A DNA stretch of 64,000 nt, taken from contig NC_135240.1 of assembly GCF_947623445.1 (NCBI RefSeq), positions 25,978,001 through 26,042,000 on the forward strand, in the 5' to 3' direction. The notes beneath the pieces were generated by a model. It made no database searches. It saw only the letters and a program-made list of their open reading frames with translations, and was not told the DNA's origin. Numbering within the stretch: position 1 is the stretch's first letter; each line of letters begins with the position of its first letter. Origin of the DNA: Clavelina lepadiformis (taxonomy: Eukaryota > Chordata > Ascidiacea > Aplousobranchia > Clavelinidae). The position numbers and the translations under genes were made by a program. Positions 11,994-25,927 of the stretch are shown piece by piece.

Positions 11994-14152
11994 TAAGCGC
12001 CAATAACAGTATCAAACAACCTGCAAAAAGCGTACGTGCGATGAAAACATTGCGGGGAAAGTCAAACTTTTAAGTTTAGAATTGAAGCTTGGTCCAGGTT
12101 GTACGTCTAATGCAGCGCCTGTACTAGTCTACTACCGAATCTAAGATTATACGAGTCACGAGCCTACCGTCTCTGCGGCTGAGAGCTAAACTAGTTAACT
12201 GGTAATTGACTCAATACATCACGACGTGCCCTATTTGGAGTTTTATTCCTGTTCTTTTGGCATCGTTGCTTAACCCACAGGCATAAAATCAACCACCTTC
12301 TCCAGACTACAATATTGCTCTCATCCTTCATTTTAAGCACGTGTCTTCGCGTCAATAAATTGTGACGTTTCGCCAGCTGATTTTCGTCGTCACACCTGGC
12401 TCATTTCATAAACACCATATTTTTAAGTTTTAAAAAGGACAAAATTACACGTTTGATTTGGTCTCTTTATTTGCCATTTTAAGGCTTCATATACGACAGT
12501 GTGAGACGCATAGCCTAAAGCAATAAACACGAAATTTTAACAATGACAACGATTAGTTTAAAACTACACCAGATAGCACTGTTCATAGAGATTAAAAACA
12601 ATCGGCATAATTTATTTATTGATTCCACTTTAATGAGCTGTCAATTGCAAAAGTTTAGGCAAAACACAAGCCCGTATGCAGTAATACATATTACGGTGTA
12701 CCTCAACACACACAGATATATAATGGTGTGAAGCACATTGAATACTACGTTAGACCTCAGTAGTATGGTGGTTCATAGGAAATGCGTCGGGAACGAAAAC
12801 AAATTTCCCTCAAAACGTTGCATTTTTACCTCGGTACAAGCGCTAAACTTGTACAGATCAAATCAACATTGAAGTTCGTTCAAAATCTAAAAACTTTGCA
12901 CGAATAAAAAGGCCCCAGGCTAGACACATTGCTGTGGGCATCTTATCAATTCTTTCAATCACAAATTTCATAAATAGGAAGATCCAGGTCTAGCACAAGG
13001 TATTGACATTAATGACAGAAAGAATAAGACAAAACAGCAGGAATTTGCAACTTGCAGATAATACACAAAGTGCCAGGAAAATACGAGTTGAGAAAAGCCC
13101 AATGGTACTAGCTGCAGGTTGCTGGAAAATACGGTACAACATTTGATTTGGCATCAATTTTTCAGTGTCATCATTTATCCAATAATGTTTTTGTGCATAG
13201 CATAGAATTTGCACATTAACAGAAGAGTCACAAAATTTGTCAATGGTATTCTTTGAGAAGTGAGGATTTCTTTCTGTTGGTGAGTACGGTAAAAAAGTGA
13301 AAAAATTAAGGCTAAATAAATAGCAGAAGAAACGTCGAAAAAATGTAATGTTTGAAAAAGCAGCAATCAAATGGTTGTTTAAGACAAAAGATGAAAAACA
13401 GATGTTAGAAGTCTCTAGGTTATGCACATAGTTTACAAGAATTACTTTAGGTGGACATTTAGGTTAAGATAACATGCAAGTGGGTAGCTACTAAGAAACA
13501 CATTTAAAAGGATTAGAAAAAAGAAATAAATAAAGTCTGAATTTATACTCTACTGACTAAAACAATTTTTATTTAAACACATACTAATTATAGTGAAGCG
13601 TAAATTATTAATACTTTACTATTACCAATGAATTACGAACTTAACTAAAATAAAATTCTGGTAGTTACATTACTTTCCAAGTTTTGAATTTAAAATTTTT
13701 ACAAACATTTTTAATGTGGAAAAATTTGTGTCAATTTATAACAAGTGACGTCAGCACATTTCGATGAACTTTTCTCGCATTTAAAAGAGAAAATATCATC
13801 AATGTATTCTACAACCACACTTATCTTTTCAAGCAGGGCAAATTCAAATTAACAGCACAAAACATTGCAAAACAGATGAATCTATACATTAAGCAGCACT
13901 ATGTAAAAATACTAAATACTAGGTCCCGCATAGCTTTTACACCCAGCAACATATTACGAACGTTGAGTTCAAGATACCATTTGATGTTGACCATCTGGAC
14001 AATTTTGACTGGGCTCCTGGCCAGTAAGCATCAGGGTAGATAAAACATTGCTTTGATCAGTCGAAATAGAAATTGTAAGCAAGGCATTCAACATCCAACT
14101 ACAGTCTTCTTTCATACCTGGGCCATTGTAAGCACTTGCCAGTAAGCTAGAA
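11994..14152. other. Spacer: SETD6 promoter side and SEC24 3' UTR
   Basis: The SETD6 promoter should lie just right of 11993, but I see no clear core element. The right-hand part probably includes SEC24 3' UTR, with a minus-strand AATAAA at 13573-13568 about 580 bases past the stop. A 145-codon minus frame at 12990-13427 is Phe/Leu-rich and resembles nothing known. Confidence 0.4.
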
Positions 14153-17100
14153 TCAGTTCAACTGCTTCTGGACATGCATGATGAATTCTTGGTATGACAT
14201 AGCTGACTCAGTTCGATCTTGGAAAAGGTGGGAAAAGAATAAAATCTTTTCTCTCATATCGTCCCTGTTATGTAATAATGGCATAAATGCGCGTTGTTAA
14301 CATTGTTAACAAGAAAATAATAAGATCATAAAAAAAATAGAATTCATGCGTGTACAGAAATAGCAATGATCATTAGATTTATAATTTGTCAGTAAAAAAA
14401 TTTCTGCAAATAATCATGAATTACGTTTGCAGTCAATACTAACAAAATGCATTCCAGCCGTTACCTTATAACCCGGATAGGGGCGTAGTGGGGCCTGCTG
14501 CCTTGCAGCCAATCCACAAATGTATGAAACATTTCAGATTGTGGGTTCTTGAGCTCGGGGATAGAATACTGAAAAATTTTTATTTTTGAAGCCTATGATT
14601 TTGTGATGATGGTAGTTAAATATTATTGGATGTTATGAAATAATAAATATATGCTCAAATTGCGCTGAAACAATGTTTAACATTTCACTCAAGGTTGGAG
14701 ATGAAAATAGCTCCATAAACTTTACTTGTAGTATAAAACCGAGGCTTTAAACAAGCATGCGAATAATCACCATAGGTTCTTCAATATTGCTGAACTGTGG
14801 GGCTCCAAGAACGTTGTTGATGAAAGAACGACTCGTTTGGCGTCCAACGAGAAGATACATCCTCCACCCACAATCAAGGAGGAATGCTCCGGTCTGCAAG
14901 ATCGACTCTGCCGAGAGCGGGAGGATGTTTGGCTGAGGGACTTCCTTTTCGAATACAGTGATGGCTCCCTGGAGGACAATTTTTCATTATCGCTCGGAAT
15001 TGTGACAATTTCTCAAAATGAAACATTTACACCAGATTACTGTGCAACAATATTCTTTGATGGAAACTCTTTAGCGGGGTTTATTCAAAAAGAAATTTTA
15101 TTGTGCAAACATCCTATTAAGTTACAATGACATAGGAATAACAACACGTCAGCTGTCAGCAAACGAAGCTGTTGCCAAAGCTGCAATAAGCATCAAAATG
15201 CTGCCACATACGGTTCCTTTGAAATTGCACCCATGTGAAAGTAATATACATACTCACTTGATGAACTTTTAATTTCGATAATAAGTAATATTGAGAGATA
15301 ATACTTTCAACTAAATCAGCAAAAGAGAGTTAACACACAACAAATTAAGCCCATGGGTGCAATAATGTGGTTACAGTCACATATATTCAATTACTTGTAC
15401 GACTCGTACTTCATCATGAAGATCATCAACTCTGTAAAGATCTGGATGAACTCCTTGGAGGAGATAAGACGCAGGCTGCATCTTCAAGTTAACCATTGAG
15501 AAGACTCGGTCGTCCAACTTTGTGGAAACACCCATACGGAATGCGGGCTGGAAAGATATTTGGTTATAAAATTATCAGCGGTCATCAGTTGAAAGGTTAA
15601 TGCAAAACGCGACATGCACTTTCGTACTGAAAGACCAAGACACAATTGCACTTATGTAGTACAATGAAGCGTCGTTATAGTGCAATCATTGGCATCTCTG
15701 ACATGTCATTGCAAAAATAGTGGAAGTTTAGTTGTATCGAGGTTTAAAATATAACCACTTGAGACCAAAATGTTGACAGTTATGACTGATTTGCAGTACA
15801 AATACAAGACCATATCCATTATAGATTTCAAATAAATCTTGCATACATGTTTTAATACACATTGCATGTAGAGTGGCATCAAACGTAGGCAGCGTGGCAC
15901 GTAAACACCGCCAGTTGTCATTCCTTGTGGCAGGGTGTCTTTGTATGCCTTCAGTGGGTCTATCACTGCATTGAGCAAAGCATCCCTGGCGTCAGCAACT
16001 GAAGCTGTGACTGACCTATCGACACCTATGTAAAAATGGAACATGTTTATTTTTGAGGATAACAACCTATAAAATGATTCTTGTGGAGAAAAAATTAAAC
16101 TTCACTTTAATCGCTGGGCCATGCCCGCTCACCCATTTTTGACAGTAATGCAACAACAGCAATGCAATCGACCGAATTAAGGACTTCAGCTGGAGATTTA
16201 ACAACGGGTAGGCACATTGTGTGGACACGAATACGTCTCTCGCCCTAGAGATTACATATATGTTGCGGAATTAACTTTGCAATATTTTTATGAAATAAAA
16301 GCTAATTTGTAAGTAATATTGTACACTGAATAACTGAGTATCCAAAGTTATTGGAAACAACGTTACTTCTATACTTTAGTGAAATAGCAAAGAAAAACAA
16401 CAACAATAAAAACTGTTTATTATTTAACATACCTACAAAAGGAATCATGTACATGCTAATGTTTTCTACAATGCACATTATCTTAACATCCACAAAGTTA
16501 TTCTTACAAACAGTACATCAGAAAGAAGTTACACATAAGTCAGCCAAATAGCATATTACAAACAGAAATCATTAAAACAACCATAAACCCTGTATGAGCA
16601 ACTTACCTTGCTTGTGGTGTACAATAGGGCTGCTTGGAAGCAGGCAGAACTCATGTCTTGTAGTGGATCTTCAATAGTCAAGTTAACGGCATAACCGGAG
16701 TCTGGATTGACGTTTGCCAGTGATAAAAGGTCAGTTGATCGGACAAAGAAGTTCCCGTGAAATGTATGGACGCCAATACCTGAAAAATTTCAGTTTGCCA
16801 ATGTTATGATGTGGGTTTATGCAATTTCTTTGGGCTGGTTTCTATTATTTCTTGTTCCTGCAACTATCATGGGCAAGGTTTCTTAAATTCCTTCAACGGT
16901 CTCTAATAGTTTATACTTCTGCAACTACATATAAAAATTAGCAGTTAGTCTTTAATAGTTGAAGTGTCTTAAAATTTCTTAGCGATTGCCAAAGTCAAAC
17001 CATAAAAACCTGATCATAGAAATTGCTTATATTCAACTTAAACTTATTCTTTTTTTTATCTGTTCTGTAGCTTCATACACTTGGAAAATATTTGTAATAT

Positions 17101-20100
17101 CTGATGTTTGTTTGCTGGGTAGGACACTGATAAACGCAAAATTAAAAACAATGCTATTATATGTTCTTTTTTCACTTGACTCTGAAGTTAGCACAACAGC
17201 AAATAATCAGATAGAACGATTACATTTTGTCCCATGTTAAAATTGTTTTAAGTGACCAATGCTTCCTTGGGTAAATACAAAATGTGAAGACCACTTCACA
17301 CAACATTTTGTATTTCTCTCACATGTCTGTGCATTCTTTTTGTCTTTCGAAGTGTGAAGTTTTCCTAATAGTTCACTTGTGGAGAAGGTTAAATGGGAGG
17401 GTTTGACCTGGGAGTCAGGAGTCTGGGATGGGTTTGACCTCTGCTGAGTTTTGTTCAGAGTTAAACTTAAACTTTGGTTCTTATTTTTAAAGCTGAGTTA
17501 TCGGGAAAATTCAAGCAGAACAGGGAAGAAGCTTTTGCTGTGATCTTGTTTACAAACAAGCAATGGAGGAAGAAAATGTAAACTCCTTAGCGGTGATAAT
17601 GATTTGATTTTTTACTTAAAACAGGCATGCACAACATACGGCCCGCGGGCCGCATGCGGCCCGCGAAACCTTTTCATGCGGCCCACGAGATATTCCGTGA
17701 TTTCGCTCATTCAGGCATTTTCTCCACGGTTACAGTTACATAATCAACGAATCCGATGCTTTACCGCCGCTAAGCGTTAAAAACAACTATTTACTGTAGT
17801 GCGAGAGGCAACCGTCTCTTGACAGTAACCATATTCTCAACGATATCTCTTATTCAACGGTTAATCGGTCACATTATATAAAGTAGGCTACACGTTAGTT
17901 ACAACAACGTTAGCACGCGGCCCGCGAAAAATATTTTTTCGCTAAAACGGCCCATGTACTGTTTTGAGTTGTGCATGCCTGACTTAAAACATTAAAAATT
18001 TAAATAAAATTAAAATATTTTCTACGCATATAGATGCATTTAAATGTTTTGCACAAGTGAGTGAGGTCAATCATACAATCGCATCCAAATTAAGGCCTGC
18101 ATTGGAAGTAGTTACGACATAATAACCCTTCAATACTCAATCCTACTATAGGTGCACATTTGTAAACTTGACCTGATAACTACTACATTTTTGAACCAGT
18201 GAATGATAACTGAGTAATGATTTTTAAGTAATTGACTGATTGATACCTGATTAAAGAAACCTACCTTTTGTGCACCGTATTCTCATCACAGACTCAAAAC
18301 CAATTTTCCGAGTTAAGTACCGCTGCAGATCATGAGACAGCCGCTCGGCCTCCATTGGATTATGCTTGACGTGAAGTGACGGGTAATAATGCAGGTCCCC
18401 GGCGGAAAACCGCGACGAACAAGCTTCAATGACATAATAAGTTGAGTACTATAAAATATTTCTTACCGGCTTCACAAAGGTGATAGCAGGTGTAGAATAT
18501 GGTAAAATCTGGACGAAAATATATCAGCATCTTGTAAAGGCATTCAATCAACTTACATAGAGTTGCAATGTCGATGTAAAGGGAGTTGAAGAAGAAGAAA
18601 TCAACGGCAATCTGGATATAAGAAATTTCAATTAAAATCCTGTTAAAACACGCCATGATGAGGGCAACCAATTTTTGACCTTAAAATAGAGAATTCTAAC
18701 TTTAAAACTACGCGAATTTTGACTTTAATTTGACCTATAAACTTCCTGTATCACTAGGAGGCAAAATGATGACACAGTAAGTTACTATGCATTGTACAAT
18801 CAAGCACTAGTTAAATGAAACGTCGGTGTTATGAATGAAAGGTAAGACCAAGAGCCAAGTAAATAACAAGTTTATTCGCAAAGAATGTCAAATATAAACA
18901 TTGGGTATTGAAATTATACTTGACCATTAAGTATTGTTAATGTGAACTTTCTTAAGGTTTCCTTCAGTGATGGAAACACAAGTATTATTGGACGTGACAA
19001 GTCACTAACGGCTAAGTCCAAAAGACCAAGCCCAAGTTAAGACAGTTTAATTACGTTACCGAGTCAAGTCGGTCATGTTCATCAAGTTAAATCCAAATCT
19101 TGAAGCAAGTCACAATAAACTATTTACCTTTTGTTATACTGTAAGTTCAGTTCATAATAAGTGGTAATATTCTAAATACCCGTGATGTAATTATTATAGG
19201 CATATTAATTGTTTAATTTTACCCATTTATGACGTTTTTTGTAGGATCAATAGAATACGTTGCAGTGTGATTTTTGAAGAAAGTGTTTCACAGGAAATGA
19301 ACCAATTTTACACCGACTTGAATTAATTTGGTGCTCGAATCAAGATAGCCGACATTTTCAAGTCAACAAAGGTCGATTAAAGTTGAAACAGAAAAGCACA
19401 AGTCATGTCGAGTTTTTAGAAAAACCTGACTCGAATCAGACTCGAGGTAAGTCAATGACTCAATTAGTCTTTCCATCGCTGATTTCCTTCCTTTGTCATT
19501 TTTATTCTTAAAATTAAGGCACTTCTTTGCACTAACACAAACATTGTGAATTTTGAAATGATAAGTAAAAGTGTGGTGAAACATATTCACTTTACACTTT
19601 CATGCATAGGGCATGTGACATCATTTTTGTCGTATTTAATTACAGCGTGGTAGTTAACGAGCTAAAAACATTAGCTTTAACGGGAAGTTTTACAAAAATC
19701 TACTAACAAATTCAAATAAAAAAGCTCAGAAAGAAATTCTGACCTAACATATCATTTCAGCTTCAACTATGATTTCGACTTTAATTGAAACTTTTACATT
19801 TGGTTGGCCTAGTCAAAACCTTCAATTAAATAAGCTATTAAATACGTTGTTCAATTGCTACGCTGGTCCTAGAAAAAAAGTTCAAACAACCAGACCTGAT
19901 GTGCTGAGCAATCTAGGGCCATTTTCTTGTAGAAATCAGTGGCGGGGTTCAAAAGCGCAGTTGGCGTCTCCCCAGCTCTCTTATTGGGGTCTTCTCTGGG
20001 TTTCACTGACCCTGGTCCAGCATTAGGGATCGATTGTTGAAACACAGTCACCCTACCACCTGTTGCCGTCTAAACATGAAACAAATAGTCATATTAAGAA

Positions 20101-23100
20101 AAGTCAAGCTTCAAATAGAAACCGATAATTAATTAATCATTACTGAAATATGATGTGACTGTTTTATGTTACAAAAAAAATAATAATCAACTATACTTTC
20201 TTATCGTCTACGTACAGAAACCTGATAAACTTTTTCACAACACATTAAGTTTGTTAAAAGGATTCAGACCGTTTCCTGACAATATGTTGTGGTGTGAAAA
20301 ATTGTCCACAGCTTTCGGAAAAAGTCAAATTTGTTGGAAGACTCAAACATTTCATAAGTTTAATTTTGAAAATAAATCTATGAAAACTACCATGAGCTTT
20401 TTGGCAACTTCCAAGGCTGCTCCAAGAGAAGAATATGTGTCTCCTTCTCCCTCGTAGTTCAAATTATGAATCAACGGCAACTGTTGAAGCAAATCCTCGA
20501 CTAGATCTCTGCTTTCTCTGAGATTTACCAGAAGGTTCTCCGGCGTAGGAAGAAATACATCTGAAGCACAAAGTTTAAATTTTCCATGTTTACAAAATGT
20601 TACGTGTAGTTCTGCAATCTATTGTTTAGTTTAAGAGCACTGCACTAATTGTTGGGCATATTTGTATTAAAATAAATCAGTAGAAATTTCCGTAGTTTTA
20701 AAAGCTGCATGCAAAACCCAGCAGCGAAATATACATGCAAAGTATGTACATTGTAGTTAGAGTATCGGCATACTGACAATGCACAAATTAATTTCAATAA
20801 TTTCAGAATTCTCACCGTCAATATCTGACACAATTATCATTTGTGGTTGCGGCAAACCCTCACTTAGCCGGTAGAAATGAACTGTCCCGTTGTATGTTAA
20901 GAAACCAATTTGAGTCCGTGCATCACCGGGCAGACTGTCAAGATGATCAAGCAGAGACTACAAAAGAAAATTGAAAATCAAGAAAACACATAAACCAGAC
21001 ATGTTTGAGCAATTAAATTTTACAAACTGAGCTTGGTGTCTGGAACAATGCTTCGTTGCGAAAACAAGTAAACCGACTTGAACATAGTTATGTTGAAAAT
21101 TTTGATGCACTAATGTACGGTAATTGTACAAACTTTTTGGGTAAATATGTAACCAAGACTCACATCGCAAACAATTTGCAGATAGCCAGACTCAATAGCT
21201 GAATGTGAAACATCCATCAGGAAAAGATACACTGCAGGCTGCGGAGGTCGTAGCATGTACTCTTGCGGGGCTGTTCACATAACAAGGACAATATAAATTT
21301 ACGTTTAATGATGAAAGTTTGCTGAGTAATAAAGTTAAGCAACAAAACACTTGTACATGCTTAAATATTTCCAAATTTTCCATTCTGTATGTACTTCTTA
21401 GCATTTTTATCAACAATAGAAAAGAGAAGCATATAAGCTAAATACTGCCATCAACACAAAAATTAACTGATTATTCTAAACACAAGTTATCTTATTTATT
21501 ACAGCGATATACATGCATTGAAACAAAGTTATCAACAATAAATACCGATAAATTCGATGGTTGAATTTGTGCACTCAGGTCTTGTATGAGGTTGCCCATA
21601 GGTTTTATTCACAGGATGATGAAGAAATTCTTCAGGTGCCTCATTAACCGCAAAACACATGTTGCACCTCCACCGTCGCTCATCTAGGAAACTCACAAAT
21701 GGGTTGATGTAGGTACGACACCTCTTGCATCTCACAATTGTTCCTGGATATCAATATTTTTTGTTTTGAAAGTTCCAAGGTTTTAAAGCAACAAGTCATT
21801 CAAAAGCAAATTAACTATTCACTTTTTCAGCAACGTAAAAACTTCATGTCACAAATTTAACAGACACAATTGGTGCAATGCATGTTATCCATCTACTACC
21901 ATCACATGTCAATGTATAAAGTTATTGGTGGAAGATTTGTGTCACAGAGGCTAAGAAAAATCAACAGCAGAATGTGGTAGAAGTTCAAAGGTGAACTTTT
22001 TCTTAGTAACAGCTGAGCTTGCTTTGCTATATGTGAAAGCTTGTGTTGAGATAACAAAGCTAACGTTTCAGGTATTACTGCGTTCTGCCACTGCTTCCAT
22101 TGTGCATATTTATGTAATAGTTATAAAAATACATGATCAAAGCATAGTTTACTTATGTTGAGCCAGTTCTAAAGCCACAGAAATTGTGGCACAGACCACA
22201 ACCTTTGATAAGACAAAAATAAATGACTAACAATGGAGCGCTATACATAATAACTGACTGTCAGAAACATAATATAAAAAACATACCAGCAGATATCACA
22301 GGCAATGAGCTGAGATCTTTAAATGGATGGATTACAAGGCCAAGTGGTAACTTAACCTTATTCAACAAGCTCTGTGAATGTGGCATGGTTTTCAAAGTAC
22401 ATCGTAGCACACTGGAAAAATGAAATCAATTATGTACTGGTGGTGTTATCAGGAACCTCAAAGATTGTTTCTTTTCACTTCCTGATATTAATGACATATT
22501 AACAGCATCCCCCAAAGCCAATTGATAATGATTTATGGTCACAAAAACAAAGAACTTGCAAAACGTTATCATAATATTCTTTGGAACAATCTTGCTAATA
22601 CATTAGTTTAAGAAATGAAACAAATAAACAGTGCAAGATTGCTAAGCTTGAAAAGATCAAAATGCTTACTCAGGATTGCAGTTCTTCCTGTCAGGAGGGA
22701 TAAGCGTTCCTTGGTTAGTATTAGTCTCAAATCTTAGTGGTTGTTCAACTGGTTTGCGAAATGGTAATGCTCTAGTTTCCTTTAAAATAATGTGGATATA
22801 AGTTAATTATGTATACAGATAATGTTGTCTTCAGCATAGTGTGTATTGATACAAATTTATGAAAAATATCGCATTGTCATTTCCCTGGGTAAAAATACGT
22901 ACAGTGTGTAAAATTGTGGTGAGGATTAAATAAAAATGTAAATACAGGGAAGACTCATTAGTCATTACCCTACTTGCTTTTTCTCAAAACTAGGATAAAT
23001 CAAAGTAATTTTACAGGTTAATTACATCAAGTTTGGATAACCCACATTAACTTAATTGGTCTCTTCAGATTTGAGTAACTAACAAACTTCAATTGCTTAT

Positions 23101-25927
23101 CACTTGTCAAAAACTAAAATTAGAATGATTTACTTACTTGCATTAGGTTAATGGGACGGTTTGCTTCACTCATGTCCATATTTGCCATAGAGTTTGTGAT
23201 GTTGGACATGGCACCGGGATATGGACCGGGGGTAGGTTGTCGATTTGCAACAGAACTTGGCTGGTTCAGGACAGGGGCGTAAGCAGCAGCTATAAAGCAA
23301 GGGGCGATTAGATATCAGCACCGACATTAATTGAATTATTCTGACAAAAAACAAAATGATTTTATTTCTAAATTCACACATAGCAGCGCTTCCTGACTGC
23401 GCATGTATGCACTGCCTTGGGGTGTGATAAGTTATTGCTGGGACCTGTAGGTGCCTAATTTATCTTGAACAAGACTCAGGAGGTGTGAGTCTTGTTCAAG
23501 ATAGATTAATTCCAAAATTGCCTTCAATTCACCCAGAAGTTGAAATAAAAAATATATCCGGAAGCACTGCCATAACAGTACTAGAGTCACAACAACAGCC
23601 TGATTGTCGTTTTGTTAATAGTTTAAAAACATTAGGAAGTTGTATATACTTTAAGAATATGCATATTAAATCCCAACTTACAACTGCTAATAAACCAAAT
23701 ATACCGGTGTATATACAGACAACTTCATATCATGCAGGCTACGAAAATATAAAATCTATTATATTTCAAAAACTTTACGCTTACATTGAGGAACAGCAGA
23801 AGAGCTTGGTGGAGTTGCATTCATAGATGATGCGACATTAGACATCGGCGGTGGTCTAACAACAGCTTGTGGTTGATATGGCTGACCAGGCAAAGGAGGT
23901 GGGGCAACGCCTACTCCTGAATGAGTAATTCCCTGGACACTACTAGATGGAGTGTATGGTTGGCCTGGCATTGGAGGTAGTGGTAGTCCAGCTCCAGATG
24001 GTTGTGATAACTGTGGTCGAGGTTGGGGCACATACGTTGGGCGAGACAATGGTGGTGGCACAGCAGTCATCTGCTGCCCCATTGCAGATGCCGGCCCACT
24101 CGATGGGGGGTAAACTTGTTCAGGAAACGGCGGAGGCTGCACTGAAGTTGGATGTTGGTGAGGAGATTGCAGGCTGTTGGGAGGAGGATATTGCTGCATT
24201 GCTGGGTCCGGCTGGGTACAAAACTGCGACGATGGAGGTTTAAACTGCTCGCCTTGAAACAGGGGATTGGTTATTGCACTATTTTGGACAGGTGTGGGTG
24301 ACGCAGAGGCCACTTGCCCAGGTAGAGGTGGACCATACCCAAGTCCAGTGGATGGTGTAGAAGATCCACGCAGCGTCTGAATCATTTTTACAATTTTAAC
24401 AAATGACCAAAACTCACACCTTTTTTCTTTTCTATGATTGTTTGTCTACTTAAAAGGCAAGTTTGCAAACGGTTTAACAAATATTTTAACAAAGTATGAT
24501 TACATTTGAAATAATACTGGTATCTAAGAACTCGAATGGCCCAAAACTCAGTTTTTAAAAAAATCTTTCTCCTTAAAGCCAATATTTTCCTTCAAACTCA
24601 AGGGTAATTAACACTCAATGTAACTCATGTCCTTAAAAAGCACATGTTAACTAAACAAGCATATTAGTAAGTTCAAATGATAGAATTTGCATATTGGGAC
24701 TCAAACTTCTAAGAAGTTAAATGACCTTCAAAAGTGGAATAGTTTCAAGTTTTAAAATGAGACGATACAAAATCATTATCATCAAGTTTTGGTTGATCAA
24801 TTGCAACCTTTCCTATGAAAAAATTTAATCATACAGGCAAGACTGTAAGCAGCACAAATGGTCACCTGCTGTTGCCCTAGCAATGGAGGTGGTGGCATGC
24901 CAGCCCCACCAACAAAAGAAACAGGTTTAAATGCACCCTGAGTACGAGTTGCACTAGGCTGGATCATAGATGGAGGTGTGGACCTTGAACTTAAAGCATT
25001 TTGACCTAAAAATAAGAAATCAACTCGATAACAAATCACATTGAATTGAAAACAACAAGTAGTGTAATGCGCCATGTAAACAAATAAAAAGCATTAAAAA
25101 GCATTAAAATGCAATGCAACTAAACCGACATCACGATTTAAGCAATGCAATTGTGCAAGAATATTTATTGTTATCACCTTGCATGTTTGATGCTGGAGAA
25201 TGCCTCGCTGGAGAACTAGATGGAGGTGGAGTGAAAGATTTTTGCAATGGAGGTTGACCAGCTAACGAGGAAGCCTGTAACACACCACGGACAGACGAGG
25301 AATGATCGCCGGAGTCAATCCGAGTTTGATTGCTTCCATGGAGGGGCATTCCCCCACCCATTGACCTTTGTACTGCAGACACGGAAGGCGGTCCTGGCAT
25401 AGGGGGTTGGGACATAATTTTGAAGTTATCATGAGGGTTGCCAAAATGTTCTCTTGGTGGAAGATTTTGATGAGGATGTTGCGCAGCTTTCTGTCCAGGG
25501 AAAACATGACCTTGAGCATGCTCCCCATTTAACTGAGGATTTAAAACTTGCTGCCGATCATCGCCATGTCGGGATTCCCTAAACTCATTTTGATTGGAAG
25601 GTGGTGTGCCACGTTGAGGAGGTTGAAATGGATCTAAATGAAAATTAGCTGATAAAATTAAAGGCATAAACAATTAAACAGAAGCAAAAAAATATTAATC
25701 TACCATGCTCACATATTTTTTCAAAAAAACTAACCTTTGAAACTTATTCAATCACTCATTCTGTTTATTCTTTCTTTTAAGAATAAGATAAAGGCAAGCA
25801 TTAAAAACTTATTATAAATATTTTATAAGAACTTACCATTCACTTGTTGACCGGCTAAGTTTCCCGTTGGTGCATGATTATAATTAGTTTGTGAAGTATA
25901 TGGTTGATGTTGATTATGATATGCCAT
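14153..25927 (-). CDS. SEC24B: SEC24 (A/B type), COPII coat cargo-binding subunit (1228 aa, 21 exons)
   Basis: The exons, in coding order, run 25927-25837, 25633-25178, 25005-24866, 24376-23785, 23289-23138, 22779-22670, 22411-22287, 21743-21546, 21270-21164, 20957-20816, 20560-20391, 20069-19896, 18611-18557, 18423-18265, 16779-16607, 16244-16133, 16025-15847, 15547-15410, 14968-14771, 14568-14465 and 14264-14153. The total is 3687 nt with phases agreeing at every junction. Residues 1 to about 470 are a disordered Pro/Gln/Ser-rich tail ([14 protein letters not shown]). The zinc finger has C561, C564, C582 and C585 within [12 protein letters not shown]...RWRCNMC. The trunk follows ([14 protein letters not shown]), then the beta-barrel and helical parts ([20 protein letters not shown]) and the gelsolin-like end (GAFLLDCG). 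SEC24 binds SEC23 and selects ER export cargo. The zinc finger and trunk match vertebrate SEC24A/B better than C/D; A versus B is not decided. Introns 12 and 14 carry hAT MITEs. SAR1 lies upstream on the other strand. Confidence 0.95.
17622..17981. mobile_element. hAT-type MITE, 360 bp, with perfect 8-bp target duplication
   Basis: Both ends begin CAGGCATGCACAAC, a perfect 14-bp terminal inverted repeat. ACTTAAAA flanks it at 17614-17621 and 17982-17989. The termini carry GC-rich GCGGCCCGCG words that stand out against the AT-rich surroundings. There is no transposase frame. It lies in SEC24 intron 14. Confidence 0.85.
18965..19481. mobile_element. hAT-type MITE, 517 bp, with 7/8 target duplication
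   Basis: The ends are CAGTGATGGAAA and, reverse-complemented, CAGCGATGGAAA. The flanks are GTTTCCTT (18957-18964) and ATTTCCTT (19482-19489), matching at seven of eight bases. The interior is rich in AAGTC/GACTC words. It lies in SEC24 intron 12. Confidence 0.75.
23461..23503. repeat. Perfect 18-bp inverted repeat with 7-nt loop
   Basis: TATCTTGAACAAGACTCA (23461-23478) is followed by seven bases and then by its exact reverse complement (23486-23503). It lies in SEC24 intron 4. An imperfect match extends the stem a few bases outward. Function is unknown; it may be a palindromic transposon remnant or an RNA hairpin. Confidence 0.8.

Noticed and set aside
12990-13427. 145-codon minus-strand open frame past the SEC24 stop
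   Set aside because: Phe/Leu/Cys-rich AT-driven composition, no known domain, lies in the likely 3' UTR.
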